Under the pieces are notes generated by a model. The model was not told the origin of the DNA. It was given only the letters and a program-made list of their open reading frames with translations, and ran no database searches. Made by a program: the position numbers and the translations under genes. A DNA stretch of 64,000 nt from Ottelia alismoides (Eukaryota; Streptophyta; Magnoliopsida; Alismatales; Hydrocharitaceae), in NCBI GenBank assembly GCA_037367405.1, contig JAZKJV010002617.1:558001-622000 (forward strand), in the 5' to 3' direction. This document shows, one piece after another, positions 45,338 through 60,104 of this stretch; position 1 is the first letter of the stretch; each line of letters opens with the position of its first letter.

Positions 45338-46349
45338 GTCGAAGGGGCCCATCTGAGGGTCTGAACGTTCGAGCACAGAGGCTCAGCTCCTCCCTCATCG
45401 CCGGAGCTCCTCGGAGCTTCCCGGTCTCATCGGAGGAGTCCATCAGCTACGGAAGAATCCAAGCTTCACGTGCCCTATCTCAGCAGCTCCAGAGGAGGTC
45501 CTTGACGTGCTCATTGGGCCGGCAAACCTCTCCAGCATCGAGTTCTTAGAGGATCCTCGTCACCGTCCGATCATCCCATCCGCGCCAGATTAGATCATAG
45601 CCGTTCGTCTGCGAAGATTTCCCAGCCGTCGATCCACTTGAGGGTTTGATCTGAACCATCCATCCAGTTGAAGAGGCACCCGCATACCTCAACCGTCCGA
45701 TCTTCCACGTGGCGCATCTTCAGTTGTCGACCGTAATAATAGGGGTAATTTGCACTTAGGCCTCTCTATTTATTGCATTTACTGTTTAGACTTGTAAATA
45801 TTTAGCATAGTTGTTTTTATTTTGGATATTTTACACATTGGACCTCGTGTTTACTTTATTTGAATTTTCGTCCTTGTCTACGTGGAACACATGCATCGTC
45901 ACGTGACTTTTTGGACAATTTGCTTGTTAGGGCTTGGGTTTTATGTTGTGTTATGAAATGAGAATTACTTTTTGATATTTGTATTTATACCCCTGTGTGT
46001 GGTTTTTATTCAACGTGTGCTGAATATTTGGATATTTTGCGCCTTTTCTCCTGAGCTTTTAGCACTTGTTGCGATTAAGCCCCCAGAAATACTTTTCTTT
46101 GCATTTAGGTCCCTTTGTACTCTGTGCCTTGTTTTGATTGAATAAAATAACAAATTAAATCCAAATAAGGTGAAATTTGGACACGTGACTCCTGCCACTG
46201 TGTAAAAGTTTCCTAAATTTTTGGGACATTTTTGAGGCTTTTTGATATTTTTAAAAATTCATAAACAATGATTTTTGTTACTGTCTGCATTAAAAAATCA
46301 AAGCAAAATATAAAAACTTCTTCAAAAATTCTAAAAAAATTAGGGTTAG

Positions 46350-49300
46350 TGATTTAGCCGGAATTCGGTGGTCTTAAGTTCCACACAAGACGGGAACTCG
46401 TCGATGCATCGACCACTCAAAATCCCGGACTAAAGTCAACAATGAACCCACAATCAAATATCAAACAATGACAAGCAAATGTGGAGTCAAATTTATTTTT
46501 AACTCTACATAAAAGATGTATAGGTGCAAGAATGTAGAGAGTTCGAACACAGGGTGCAAGGCAGGATAGATCAACAATTGATGCACAAAAATGTGATGTG
46601 ATTAAGTGTCTACAACAATGCAAATGTTTTTGAAGGTTTTTAATTCTATATTTTTTATTTTGATTTTGATTTTTGATATTGTATTTTGGTTTTTGATTTT
46701 TAGATTTTATCTTTTCTTTTTATATTTTATATTTTTGTATTTTCTTTTTCTATAATAGAATATATATATATACAATATAAGAAAAGAGAAGTAGAGTATT
46801 TATAAAAAAGGTAAAAATAGTCACAAATCAGAGAATAAAATGTTTTTTGGTCTTTTTATAATTTTCTACTGTTTTTCTGATTTTTGGGGATTTTTCAGAA
46901 TGTTTTTTGGTAATTTTAAAAGTCAAGATATAAGAAAACAGTGAATAAAGGTTATGGTGGAAATTAAAATGGGAGTGAAAAATATCAAACAGTAGCAATA
47001 TTTTCCCAAATTAATTTTAAAAAAACAATAAAATAGAGAAGCTACAAGAACAGAGTTTGTATTTTTAGCATTTTTTGCTAGAATTTTTTTAGTTTTTTTG
47101 GAAGTTTTTAGGTATTTTCTAATTTTTAAGGTTTTTGTTTTGAAATTTTTAATGATTTTTGGACTAACAATAAAATATGATAAGATTAGAAATTTTTTTT
47201 TGGAATTTTTCAAAACGTTTTTATAATTTTTATGGATTTTCTAATGCAAACAGTAGCTAAAATGCATGTTTTTTTATTTTTATAAATCTGAAAAAGCGCC
47301 AAAAATGAAATGGAAAAATCTGGCGTGAAAGTGGAAGTAAACAGGAGCTTATAATAATTTTTATGGAATTTTTGGGCTTTTAGAATTGCATGAAATAAAA
47401 ACATACAACAAAATAGAAACTACAAGCCTAGTAGGGGTATTTTAGTAATAAGCAGAAAGTCCAGGGGCTAGAACATAAATTTCCCTAAAAATATATGACT
47501 GAAATATAAACTTCATGGGTCAAACACCAATAGCAAAAACCACGAGGGCCTTTTGGCAAGAAACCCACCCACGCGCATGTGTCGCACGCGCCTGGGGAGG
47601 ACCTACTTGCAATTATCAGAAACTAAGGGGCGTAGATGCAAAAATCCCAGAAGTATATTAACTGCCAATGGAAGTTTCGGGACTAAAAATAAATATACAA
47701 AACAGGTAGGGCCCCCCCTGCAAAATTCCCGCACCTCACGTGTACTGGTCACGTGAGGTGACGTGGCGAGGGACCTAAATGCAATAAATAAAAGTGCAGG
47801 GGCCTATATGTAAATTATACAGAAGTTTTTAAAAGGCCAAGGAAAGTTTCTAAATTACTTAAGAATTAGACAAAATCGCGGGGGTTAAAGAACAAGATAC
47901 CCCCGCAGAATTGATCCAACGACTCCTCTATCTTCACTTACCCACGTGTCAGCACATGAGGCGCCGATGACGCTTCGGATCCAGCGGCTGCGATTAGATT
48001 GGCGATGAAGATCGTGAGGCCCTGGTATTACGAGATCCGACGGCTGTAGGATGCGCAGGACGAACAGCTCCTGATCTGACGGCAGAGGGGGGCGATGGAA
48101 GAACAGGGAGGAAGGCTCGTAGCTATGAGATTCCTCCGATGATGGCGTCCTCCTCCGGCGTCCGATGGGACTCCAAAATGGCCGGATCATCGCCTGCAGG
48201 TCCCCTCTGACGGTTGGTGGCAGCAAAAAGAGGCGGAGGCTTCTGGAGGTCTCTTATGGCGGCGAGGCCAAGAGGGACCCCAGGTAGCTCCGTCGATACG
48301 CAAAATTGCCTCCAGACGCTCCTTCTAGCTCCTTGAGACCTGCAGGAAAAAGTGACACCGTCGAGGGCAAAATGCCTCGACGGTTTGCGAAGCAGATGGG
48401 TGTTCGCGAAAGGGAAAACGAAGCTGGCCGGAGCCACTCCGGCGAGGGTGTATGATGTGATGATGAAAGAGGCTAGACATGAAATGAAAGGTGGCAAAAC
48501 ATTCCTAGAGCTACTGGAAGTAAAAGCAAACAAGAAAAAGAAAGAAGAATGTACCTCAAAGGCTAGAAGCCCAAGGTTAAACCTCACGGCAGTGCGGCCG
48601 CCGGAGATGGGTGGAACTTGCCGCAGAGCTTGAGATACACCTCAACAAGGTCGGGGATCAACCTCTGTCACCAGGGATCCATCAGCAATCCCTCGGAGGT
48701 CTCAGTTCTGGCCAAAGGCGGTTCAAAGTTTGAATGGAGGTCAATGGGGTATTTTGAGGAAGTGATGAGCGGGCTCAAAGAACGAGGCACCACAGGTGCG
48801 TCGATGATCCGCAACCCAAGACGAAGCTTGGGCGTGAATCCTTAATGCAAGGGCTACAAAAGTCGTGAAGGGTGTATCATGTTTTGGTGAACGGGGTGAC
48901 CTCGAAAAAAGGGTGAAGATGGTCAAAAGTCATTTCTGACACAGCCCAGAGGGAAGGTCAGACTGTTGACCTTGGTCAACAATCCAGACCACCTGGTTGG
49001 TGCACGTGGACCAACCAGGAAAAACCTCTGGAAAATTATTTAAAAATTAGTTTAAAAATAGTAAATGATTTATTTATTTTAGATTATTAAATAAAAAATA
49101 TATATTATTTTATAAATTATTTTATGGTAATTTTTATTTATTTTTATGAGGTATAAATTTACAAGTTACCTATTATGCCCTTTATAGGTATAATGTTTAT
49201 ATATTTTATTCTTTTATTTTATTTTGTGTTTTTAGTTTATTTATTTTTATTTATTATTTTATATATTTATAAAATATTTTTATACTATTAAAAATATTTT

Positions 49301-50158
49301 TATTTTATTTTTCTGAGATATTGTGTACACTTAATAAAATAAAAGTATGTATTATATAGGTATAAGTATAGGTAGTATACCTATGTATTATATTTCAAGT
49401 ATTTTATTTTGTATTGTATTTGTGCTTTTATTCTAATTTTAATTTACAAATATATTACAAATAATATTTACAAAATTATAAAAATATGAAAGTATAAAAA
49501 TAATGAATAATAAATAAAATGAATATTTTAATATGTACAAGTATACAATAGGGGGTCCAAAACTCAACTTTCAAACCGTAGCTCCGCCAAATGCGAAACC
49601 ACCTCCATTAAATAGATTATTTTAAGCTATATACAATTAAAGGAGAGTTTGTACATTTTTGAGTTTTTATTTTCAAGATACAGGTCTGGGAAGTTGGAGT
49701 TCTGGAATCTTATTCAGACCATAACTTTTTATCCGTACATTGTTTTTCAGTGAAATAAATTTTATATTTTTCTATATGAAAATATCTACAACTTTCATGT
49801 ACAAAGTTTCTTTATTTGCGATACAGAGTGGAACCAAAAATAGGTCCCAAAAATGAATAAAGAATGAAGGAGTTTCATTGTATTTTTACCCTTATCTCCC
49901 CCTACTTTATTCCTTGTCGACCTATTCATCAAGATGCCTAGTTCTTAGGGTTTCGGGTCATAAAATATTTATAATATTTTATTCTTTTTCTTTTCTTTGA
50001 TTTATTCTATAATTTTGGCTTAATTACAGTATTTTATACACTATTTACATGCACATGCAAGAATGCTAAGATATGGAAATTAAGGGTATTTACATGCATT
50101 TGCTAGGGTTTTTGATGCCAAAATGATAGAATAAAGATGATGAAATGTGGCTTCATCA
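46350..50158 (-). repeat. 3' LTR of Ath-3 (3.81 kb)
   Basis: Starts TGATTTAGCC on the plus strand and ends CTTCATCA at 50158. The LTR is related to Ath-1, 2 and 4 in architecture (AT-rich flanks, GC-rich core at 47550-49000, stem-loop at 48357-48384) but is clearly diverged. A polypurine tract on the minus strand (AAAGTATAGGGGGA) abuts the LTR start at 50159, so this is the 3' LTR of a minus-strand element. The left flank is the body of Ath-4. Confidence 0.85.
48357..48384 (-). other. Stem-loop before the possible LTR intron acceptor (Ath-3)
   Basis: ACCGTCGAGG and CCTCGACGGT pair perfectly over 10 bp around an 8-nt loop. On the element strand a TTTTTCCTGCAG|G acceptor follows 16 nt later (48340). 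The best donor, TTTGAG|GTAC at 48554, would give a 215-bp intron. Confidence 0.65.
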
Positions 50159-52139
50159 TCCCCCTATACTTTACCTTTGCTAGTCCCTAGCAAACACTTA
50201 TGCAATAAGTGCAGAAAGAAAAAGCAAGAAAAGAAAAAGAAGAAAGTGGATTAAATTTGATTATCAAACTTGTCTTCACAAACTCAAAGTTTGGAGCTTA
50301 AGTAGGACCTTTGAAATTTTATACGGGCGGAACCTTAATGAGAATCGGATTTGAAATCCAACAGTCCCTGAGAATATCAAAACTCTGCTCAAGTCTCCTC
50401 AATAGCCAGGTCAGAAATATCTCAACTCATACGCAAACCCTTACGACTATGAATCTGACTCGTATAGTGTAAGTGATGGTGGCTCTCCCCAACTGAAATG
50501 ACAAAGAGACTGACTTCTCCAATATGACAACCCGATGATTCCCCAATCCAACAACTCATCCCTCAAGGAGCAGGGTATTCCCTTCTAAGTTCAAGTGGCA
50601 ACCAGCTCAAAAGGAGGGGGTGAATAGAAGAATGGACGGTAGCCAGTGTAGCTACATATCCTAGGATGCAAGACCAGTGTAATCAAGTCATCAAGCTGCA
50701 GGCTCACATGATTTGACTTTGAATCTCAAGCTTGCTTATTGACTTTACAACATATGTACACTCCGGCAGGCATTTTTACTTTTATTTTTGTACAGGCCTG
50801 TCCACTTTTTTGGAGTTTTTGCTTTTTGCATTTTTTTGAATACTATATACAGCAACATTTACATAGGGAGTTTTTCCTCTTGAGCCAGTAGACTATACCT
50901 CTTTTGAAACTTTATTGCAACCCATGATCTCCTATCCTCGAAACTCATCATCACTGGACGGGTGGGGTGCACTTCCCTCCTTAGAGGAGAACAAGTGTTT
51001 CCACCTGTGTGCGTCTCATACAGGAAAATCCAACCCCCTCACCACTCCAACTGAGTTGAGCCAAGTGAAAGGTGCAGGTGTCCAAGTTAGGTCATTATCA
51101 ACAAGAGTCGTGCGTGTGCTCTGAAATACTCTACTTAGGCCGTCGAGAATCCATTGAACCAAGTCTCGTGATCCTCAAAGAATTAAGTCAACTAGACCTG
51201 AAGTACCTCAATTCCAACTCCTATAAGGTTCCTGTTAATTAGGTAGATTTAAGGTCCAATCAAGCTCCAATCTTTGGATTTTATTTAGACTTGTTCAACT
51301 ATCAAACTTAATCCGAAAAGTGCGAATGCTATGCAAAAAAATTTTTGTGATGCAATTTTCAAAGATTTTAACTTTTTATGCGTTTTTGAAAATATGATGA
51401 TGATGCACATGCATTTTTTATATTTTTCAAAAATATTTTTCAAATGTTTTTGGATTTTAATTTTGCAAATGTTTTTGTGATTTTTGAAAACAAAAGGTTT
51501 TGGATAAAAACTAGGTGCAAATATTTACACGGGAGTGCTTCTTATATTTACAAGAAGTGGATTTTTAAGAATTTACAAAGGGTAAGTGATCGATTTCATT
51601 AGTATATATATAATGGATTTTGGTGTGATGTATATATTCCTCAAACTTATTTGACACAGGTTTTTCAAACAATTTTTGAAAACTATAGTCCAAAATAATT
51701 TTTTAATCAATTTTACACACATGTACACACATTTGAAAATCATTTTGCAAAGGTTTTCCAAACAGTATATATAGATTTTTCACATATTTTTGCAACCATT
51801 TTTCAAACCATTTGCAAATCATTTTTCAAATATTTTATTTCACACAAAGAAAAAAAATTTACAATCAAAAAGTTTTTACAAAGGTTGAAAACATGTAACA
51901 AAACGTTTTCAAAATAGTTTTCAAAAGATTTTTCACAAAGATTTTCAAACTATTTTTTAAACATTTTGTAAAAAATATTTTCACCTGATTTATTAATCAG
52001 TAAGTATAAAAAGAATTTGATGAATGAAACACATCTTTTTATTAAGGGTTTTAATGAATTTTAAAGAATTATTAGCCATATTATTAAGAAAATACGAAAG
52101 TACGAGTTATGGCTAAAGTATATACATAGTATATACGAC
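50159..52139 (-). mobile_element. Ath-3 internal 3' region, with polypurine tract
   Basis: Begins with the polypurine tract beside the LTR and a small hairpin (TTTGCTA/TAGCAAA, 50176-50194). No supported coding sequence follows. 51340-51990 is AT-rich and full of CAAA...TTTTTG words. The region is cut by Copia-E at 52140 and resumes at 62766. Confidence 0.75.
52135..52139. repeat. 5-bp target duplication of Copia-E (left)
   Basis: ACGAC, repeated exactly at 62761-62765 after the right LTR. Confidence 0.9.
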
Positions 52140-54778
52140 TGAAGGATATTGTTAGATCCTCAAGCGCATCACGGAAGCGTGATCGTCGTATCGATTACGA
52201 TGAAGAACGACTAGTCGCACTAGTTGTTCTATGCAGCGGAAATTAAAAATTTTTCATGTGACGAAACCACATGATCCAAGAACACTTCTCGGATCGTTTC
52301 GTCTAAACCACAACCAAGTATTAGGTTTACCTCTTGAAGCGTGGTTGCGATCAAGTCTCTAAACGAAGAGACCTCCTGTCTCAAGTCCGATCCGTGGGAG
52401 GAGACGCTTGCGAGCGCGGGGATGAACCGCCTTCTGCTCGCAATCCATGTTGATGATCCAAGCGGTGGATCTCCTGATCTCGACACACGAGATCCGACAT
52501 CTTCTTCACGAGCAAGGCATGCCGAAGTAGACGGAGTTCCACGAGCAAAACATCGGGCAACATAACGACGGTGCCACGGCGATGGAGAGCCTCTCTAGGG
52601 CATTCATGGTGGACGGCCATGAGAGGGAGAGAAAGAGAAAGAAAGAGAGAGAGAGAGACTTGTTGTCTCACTTATGTGACAAGAAGAGCAATGGGGTGCC
52701 TCTCCTTTTATAGGGTTTTGGGATACATGGATCTCAATCCATGTGTCAACACAAATCCAATCGTCCACATTAATTTGTGTTTCTTTCAATGGTCATGATT
52801 TGTTGCTAAAAACACAACAACAATTAATATAATAAAAAATCAAATATATAATAAATATAATTTGATTTTATATCAAATCAATCTCCAATGGAGAAATAGG
52901 AAAGGAGGCAAGCCTCCTTCCATAAGGAGGGTGGACGGCCACCAATTCCTCATGGGAATTGTGGCCGTCCCCTCTCCTCTTTAGGAAGGGAGCTTCCTTT
53001 TTCCTATTACATGAGATTATATTATCTCATGATTCTCTCCAATATTTGCAACAACTTTTGTTGCAAATTATTTCACAAAAATAAATCCAATTTATTTTGT
53101 GAACATTGCAATCATGCCATTGGAAATTTTGTGAATCATATTCACAACCCAAAACAAAATGTAAATTACACAATTTAATGTCCAATGTGAATCCAATTCA
53201 CATTAACATTTAATTAACAAATGTAAATTACAAACATCTCTCTCTTATATATTATAAATCACATTTATAACATATTTGATTAATACGGATATTGCTATCC
53301 ACATTATTCATATCCATGATGATTAAATCACATTTAATCATTTTGGATCTCTATTCTCTTGTGTCCAAATAATATGAATCATATTCATATTACTTACATC
53401 TTTGATAATTAAATCATATTTTATTATCTAAGATAGCTCTCTTTATAATATGAATCAAATTCATATTAATCATGATAATTAAATCATATTTAATTATCCA
53501 TATTCTCAATGCTCGGATACATATATCAACAATAGAATTATCCATGAACTCTTTCAAGGATAATGTGCTTTCTCCGCGAATACTTGGAGATAAGGACAGG
53601 GCGATTGTATTGTTCCACGTATAGTGACATGAATATTGAGATCGTATCACAAATCCAGATGGCGGGCCTCCCATAGATGCTTGATCAAATCAAGATCGTA
53701 AATCTAATCTTCTCATTGTATCTGAATCACATTCAGATCAATGTCCAACACTTGGACCAAGATCAGATCACTTCTCTACTGAGAGGAGTCACTAAAATCC
53801 AGACCCGTTTCATCACTCCCTAGGAATGGAAGCGTCATGGTTATACAATCGTTTATGATCACATCACCCTCAGGTATTCCCAATACCTGTACATCCTGTA
53901 TACTGGAAGACTCAGACTAAACCCGAAGTATTGGATCAACTTTATACTGTCTACTTCATGGTTTTATCAGTAAGTTTCTCATTCGATCATTGGGAGTCGG
54001 TATCGATCATATACTTCCCAAAAGCATATATCATACCTAGGTCTTGATCATATACTTTCCAAAAGTATATATCAAACCTACAAATTCAGTCAAGCTTCCA
54101 AAGCGAGACGACCGTGCGCACGGAATTTGATTCTTCCCAATATCTCATGAGTGAGCTCATGTCTTCCGGTTCAGTAACTGAACCTGTATGATCCCTTTGA
54201 GAGATCGTATTACTCATATGCCCTTATATGCACACCAGCGCGCCGGTGTGTAGACCTTGATTAGGTCATCAACCTATTGGTCTGCCAAATGTACATACTT
54301 AGACATATAACAACACATCTGTCTCCGGTCAGAGAATGCGTGCCTATATCATGACAGCATACGATATAGGACTTTGGTTATCTCGATCTCGTTAAGTCAA
54401 CTCTTTGACCTAACTAATCTGACACCTCCGAATCTCTATTCCTATGCAGAGGACCTGCATCAAGAGGTCGGTCAGATATCAGCCTTCAGAGATAAGGATT
54501 GCCATCTCCTACTCAGGCTGGAGATCATCTCTTAACAATCATCTGACGGTGCTTGATGAGTCCTCAATCTAACTCTTTAGATATTCATCCGAGCACCAGC
54601 CTCTATAATTCAATAGTTGAATCAACAGCTGTATGATCATCAAGATGGCCATGATACATAACCCTAATTGTACTAAGGGACCTATTATGCAAATTATGTA
54701 TTCTTCATTTCAGATTAAGGAGTGAATTGCAATAACATTTATTGCATAATGGCTCGCCGTGGGCTCACATTTCCAACA
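52140..54778 (-). repeat. 3' LTR of Copia-E
   Basis: 2639 bp. It includes a (GA)7 tract near 52645, a run of ATCATATTTAATTAT palindromes near 53330-53500, and a 40-nt tandem duplication at about 54006-54084 (GATCATATACTT...ATATATCA). It has no coding sequence. Confidence 0.92.
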
Positions 54779-57700
54779 ATCTCCCACTTGCCCAAAGAGC
54801 TATTAATGGGCTAATCATTTAAACCCACACTCATGTGACAATCATAGGCTATTAAGAAAATAGCTAGGTAAGCTGATCAGTCACTCTGTTCCCGCGAGAC
54901 TACGCCAAGTCCTTTTACGGCACTTGCATATCCCCAATAACAGTGCTCGCATCTAATGCGAATGTTGCATCTCATGCAACCAATACTCAATCTTGTTGGT
55001 TACAGTGTCCCTGACATCATAACCAGTATCCCCATATTCCTTATTAGAATACCCTCATTCCCGGAGATCTCTATCTCCTAAGGTATCTAAAGTTTAGACC
55101 CTTATAGATCACTATCTACATGGTCTTAAACTTTTGAATATAAGACTTTGAGATCATTATCTCTAAGTTTCATCATCTTTGAAGATATTATTATCACTGC
55201 AATTAAGTGTTTTATTTCCATAGTAGAATTAGTAACATTTTACTACTCCCACTGCATGGTAGATATCTGGCTTTTGTACACATCTAGCATACGCTCAGCT
55301 TCTCGTAACTAATGCACAAGTGCAAGTAGTTCTAGCACTTACTTCCTCAACTCTTTGAGGTGCTATCCCTTCAGACAGGTCAGAACCATATCTTAAGGGA
55401 TGGAAGCCTTTCTTGGGATTTTCCATAAAATAGAATATGTTCCAAGGTGTACTACTAATGTGACAGTCCCAATACCCTCTTCTCTTTGCTCCTGAACGCT
55501 TTCAGAACTAAGATCCAAGAGGTATCCTTGAGATCATATCTCAAGTTATGGAACAATCAGATTATAAAACACTTATTATTATCCTTATATCATTTTAAAT
55601 GATCAGGATATCATCTACATTTAGCGCAATGAACACATAAGCACTCCCACTAAGCTTCGCATGGCTCATCAAGATTCCATTTGAAATCATAATATTTATA
55701 ATTTCATCAAATCTTATGGTCCATCTCAAAGAAGCTTATTTGAGTCCTTAGATGGATTCCTTAGCTTGCACACTTTGCTTTCCTCAATCATGAAGCCCTG
55801 GGGCTACTTCATGTGAATATCCTCAGAGAGGTATTTATAGAGGAATGCAATCTTGACTTACATCTTTGAAGATGCAATAGTCAAGTTGTGCAACCAAGAT
55901 TAGCAATATTATGATGTTTTAAGCATGGTCACCGAAGAGCAAATCTCATCGCAAGCAATGCCTTCTCTTCCGATGTGTAGCTCATGGCTACGAACCGTGC
56001 TTTTGAAGGTCTCCACCTTCTCATCAGGTTCCCTTTCTCTTGAAGATCCATTTACACCTTTACAGGTATTACCCATATAGGTGGATCCTCGAGGGTCCAT
56101 ATACAACACTTGTATATGAAGTCTACGTTAGACTTTTATTGCTAAAATTCATCTTTCCATGTCATGATCCTTAGGAGCTTCATCACATGAAGTCCGATCA
56201 TTGTCAGACTTAACTGACACATGGAATACATCCTCAAACTCATTTGAAGAGGTATTAATGTTTCATCATTAATTGTCCTCTTTAGTTTCCAATTTAAGGA
56301 GCCTCATTATCTTCTCAAGATAAATGAGTTCCTACACTTCATTTTCATCTTGATTCTCAAGAGTCTCAACCTCTAAGAATCATATTCTCAGAGATGAGAT
56401 ACTTTAAGAATCTCAAGGTCATAAAGTAGGTATCCAATACCATCCTTTATTTTCCTAATGAAGCAGCACTCTCAAGTGCTAGATTCCAATATACATGGAA
56501 CCTTATTAAGGATATACATTGTAGTCTCTACTACACATACATACCTGGAAACTAAGGAATAATTTTGCTAAAATTCATCATTGATAAGATCATGTCACAC
56601 ATGATCCAATTGTATCTCCCTATAACTCTATTGAGTTAAGATGTGTTAGGAGGATTGAGATAGAAATGATATTCATATCTCTATAAGGTATTCTTTGAAT
56701 TTATCTAACAGGTACTTGCTACCTAGATTAGATCAAATTCATTTTATCTTCCTTCAAACTTTGGTTCTAAACCAAAAATAATGAAATCTTTGAACATTTC
56801 AAAGGTTTCTTAGGTGAAGAGAAGAAATCTCATATCATACATAATCATCGATAGATATCACATATCCACAATGTTTACTATGATATAGATGATCCACATA
56901 CATCAATATGTATGAGATCCTGAATACCTTGACATCTTACACCTTTCTCTAAGAAGGGTGTATTGGACATTTTTCTTTGAATACAATATTCATAAGTATG
57001 TAAGTTTTGAAATTTTAGACATTCTAAAGTTTCATCTCTTACTAGTCTATTGATCAAATCAATAGACAAATGTCCAAGGCTTGATGCTAGATCATTGTCA
57101 AATGATCTTCATCCTCCTATTGATCTTAAGGTTTAATTTCAATATTTAGAAATGTTAATAAACCATTCATTAATTTTCTAATTTAGTGAAGTCCACTAGA
57201 TTATTAGATTACTATCTGAAATATATACATCATAACTCTTTATGATAGTTCTATCTCATATTCATGTTCATTTCTAACATTTAGAAACAAACAATGAGTG
57301 TATTCTTATATCTAGGTCATAGAGACATTCTCTAAGACTAAGGACTCTCCCACTGAAATTAACAAGTCTATCAATCCAACAGAGATTGTTGTAACAATTG
57401 CATCAATATCCATGTGGATAACTATAAACCTTTAAGATCAAACTTTCCAGTCTTCTAAAACATATGCAACCTATTGCAAATGTCATCAGAAGATTGAGAT
57501 ACAATTATTTGACTTTATCTTATTTAATAAGCAAGTCAATATCAATGATTTATGTAGATTAATCCGATGCTCCATCCGAGTCCTTCTCTAAGGATTCTAG
57601 ATAGACTTGATAGTCATACTATCAACACATCAACTTATTGCAGTATTGGCATTCATCCAACTCTTCGGATGACATATGGAAGTCATAGATGTACAGTCAA

Positions 57701-60104
57701 CTCTTTGACCATACTTCTTACTCGGGTCCAACCCATGCTTCCACTACGCTCCCTTTATCTATAAGCAACCATTGCTTAAGACTAAGGATCTCTTATGTAA
57801 GAGCATTTCAACATTTATACATGCTTCATTAAATTCATACAATATGAATATTATGAAGCTTCATGAATGACCAGAGTATAGATAGTAGAATGATGACACT
57901 CATCATCTACATCCATCTAAACTCTTAAAACATAGGTTCAGGTAGGTACTCAAACAATTTGAATACATCATCTCTTATAGAGCCACCATTCTGCATGATG
58001 CAGTGAACCATCTCATTCATGTTAAATGTCAAGAGCAGATATGTATGCCAGAATATCTTCATTAATTTTATAAGGATTATTTGACAATTGCGATCATCAT
58101 CGACATGTCACTTCCAAAGTACATCCGATGAGAGATCAAGACTATAGAGACATACAAACCCTAGGGTTGTAGTCCTATTATCTATTTAATTGTCATTCCT
58201 CAATATTATGAGGAAACTTGCACATTGCAACCACATACATTATGTGTCCAATTGCAAGTACAATATCTGGATCATGAGTCCAATCCATGATATTTTACTG
58301 GTTATTATTGAGTATATCATTGAGTGGGTTTTAATGAAGGATTATCTGAAATAAGAAATTTGCATAAATATATAAATATATATATATATATATTACTTTG
58401 ATTTAGGATTTTTATATCAAAGTTGTATTGTCTTGTCAACACTGAAAGTTCATTCCCTTAATCACTTTCAATGTAAGAGATATACTTACCATTATATCTC
58501 AACAAGATCTGGGATCTCCTTCCTTATCTTTGTTGCATCCCAATAATATGAGAACCTACAACTCGGATAAAAAGAAGCGGGAACACATTCCGCCTTGCAA
58601 GTCCAACTTGCATCTCCCAATTCGGTCTTTAACACCCAGGCCCACCACCCCTAAGGCGATGTTGACCCGTCGTTAATTGAACCAACCGTCAACAGGAATA
58701 GTACTCGCTATACGCAATCCAATATCGCCCCAATAACATGAGGATCCGATATTGGGGTCACTACGTATACAGCCTTACTCTTTTGAGAAGCAAAGAGCCC
58801 GATCCAGATGTGCTTGCATACAAGAGCTGTCACTTCGGACATGCGTCTCCTATATACAATCCCTGGCGACGGAACCCTTCGCCTTGACGGGAGACCATGG
58901 ATGTCACTTATGTGATCCTCCATATCATATTCAAATTCTAATTAATCATTATGAATCATATTCATTATGATTAATTCTTCCAAGGGAAATAACATCTCTA
59001 TTCATAATAGAGTATTTTAATCTTAATTGGATTCCAATTAATCTAATCATATTAAATTAATGATCCAATTAATATCCAACAAACATTTTAATAGTTACTT
59101 GAATAATGGTATTATCTCAAATACGTATTATTTCGAATTTTAATAATTAGAAATACATCATGATTTCTTAAGCATTATACTAATCCTACCCGCTGTCATG
59201 GCCAGTACCGACGAGAGTGGGACGGACCACATACGTTGCAACCCGCAACCCCAATGCTCTCCGACTAGACACCATATCCACCTCGGGAAAGGATAATGCA
59301 AAATAGATCATTTTGTACTTGAGATGATCATCGGTTCTTCAACCGAAATTATACCATATAGTAATAATCAAAACAATTTTGATTAACATTATAATGAGAT
59401 TTGCTAAACAAATCCCAAGTCCTATTCAAGCAACATGTTTGTTGGAATGTTGATCATGTAGATCATGTAACCAATCTTGATCTAGATCACATCTAATCAT
59501 TTGTTGGTTAGGGCAAAGTCATTTAAGGACATAATTATCATTAAATATTTCACAAATATTTATGCATAATTATTCCATGAAATTAAACAATTTAATTTCA
59601 CTAAATAATTAAATGACAATCACTACGTTCTTGATTAGGAAAGTATTTTCAGCAGTGACCCTCACTTACTAAAAATACCATATCTCAATCAATTTAAATC
59701 CAAATTAAGCAAAGTAAATTTCTAAAGTTTGCTAACTTGATTTACAACAGAACCCAAATGATTTGCACGCATTTTAAGGCGTTTCAAATCCGCAATTAAC
59801 ATCTTAATTACGTCATGATCCGCAGTCCCCGAAACAGTGGATACGTGTTCACTAAAATGAGCATATCTAGAGCAAACGGAATCGAAATCACGCAAACTCA
59901 GATCCTACGATTTCCTTATTTAATGGGGAACAAAATCCAATTATTATTTTCGTTTTTAAACAATTTAAACAGTGCCGAAAATAATATCAAAACAGAGATG
60001 CGAAAATGAAATGCAAGAAAATTTTCGCAAAACCTAATGAACCCAAGTCGTCCTCGGTTTATGGATCGTATCCAAAACCGCCGACCTAAGGCTCTGATAC
60101 CACT
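54779..60104 (-). pseudogene. Copia-E internal region, decayed
   Basis: Recognisable traces in Copia order on the minus strand: pre-integrase HHCC-type segment at 57069-56878 (LINRLVRDETLECL, then YCIQRKMSNTPFLEKGVR, then DLIHIDVCG); RT at about 55900-55690 (KDAFLYKYLSEDIHM, then QGFMIEESKVCKL); and the RT catalytic box NVDDILII near 55610. Stops and shifts occur throughout, and no frame exceeds about 65 codons. 58400-60104, where gag should lie, has no recognisable gag, and 58500-58930 is a GC-richer stretch of unknown origin. Mobility, recent by LTR comparison, must have used proteins supplied in trans. Confidence 0.7.
60091..60102 (-). other. Primer binding site of Copia-E (tRNA-iMet)
   Basis: TGGTATCAGAGC on the minus strand, 2 nt from the LTR. 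Confidence 0.92.

Larger units (their letters stand above)
43573..46349 (+). repeat. Ath-4: Athila-type LTR, plus strand, truncated by Ath-3
   Basis: Starts TGATGAATCCCAATTCATCA, the same terminus as the minus-strand copies at 20529. It runs 2777 bp through an AT-rich flank and a GC-rich core (44560-45740) and stops at 46349, where the Ath-3 LTR begins. The primer-site end is therefore missing. It contains a TATA box (44775-44781), a possible intron (45035-45337) and a stem-loop (45286-45311). Confidence 0.85.

Noticed and set aside
48352..48633. 93-codon plus-strand frame and 154-codon minus-strand frame in the Ath-3 LTR
   Set aside because: Both lie in the GC-rich LTR core, overlap the stem-loop, and have no counterpart of equal length in the other LTRs.
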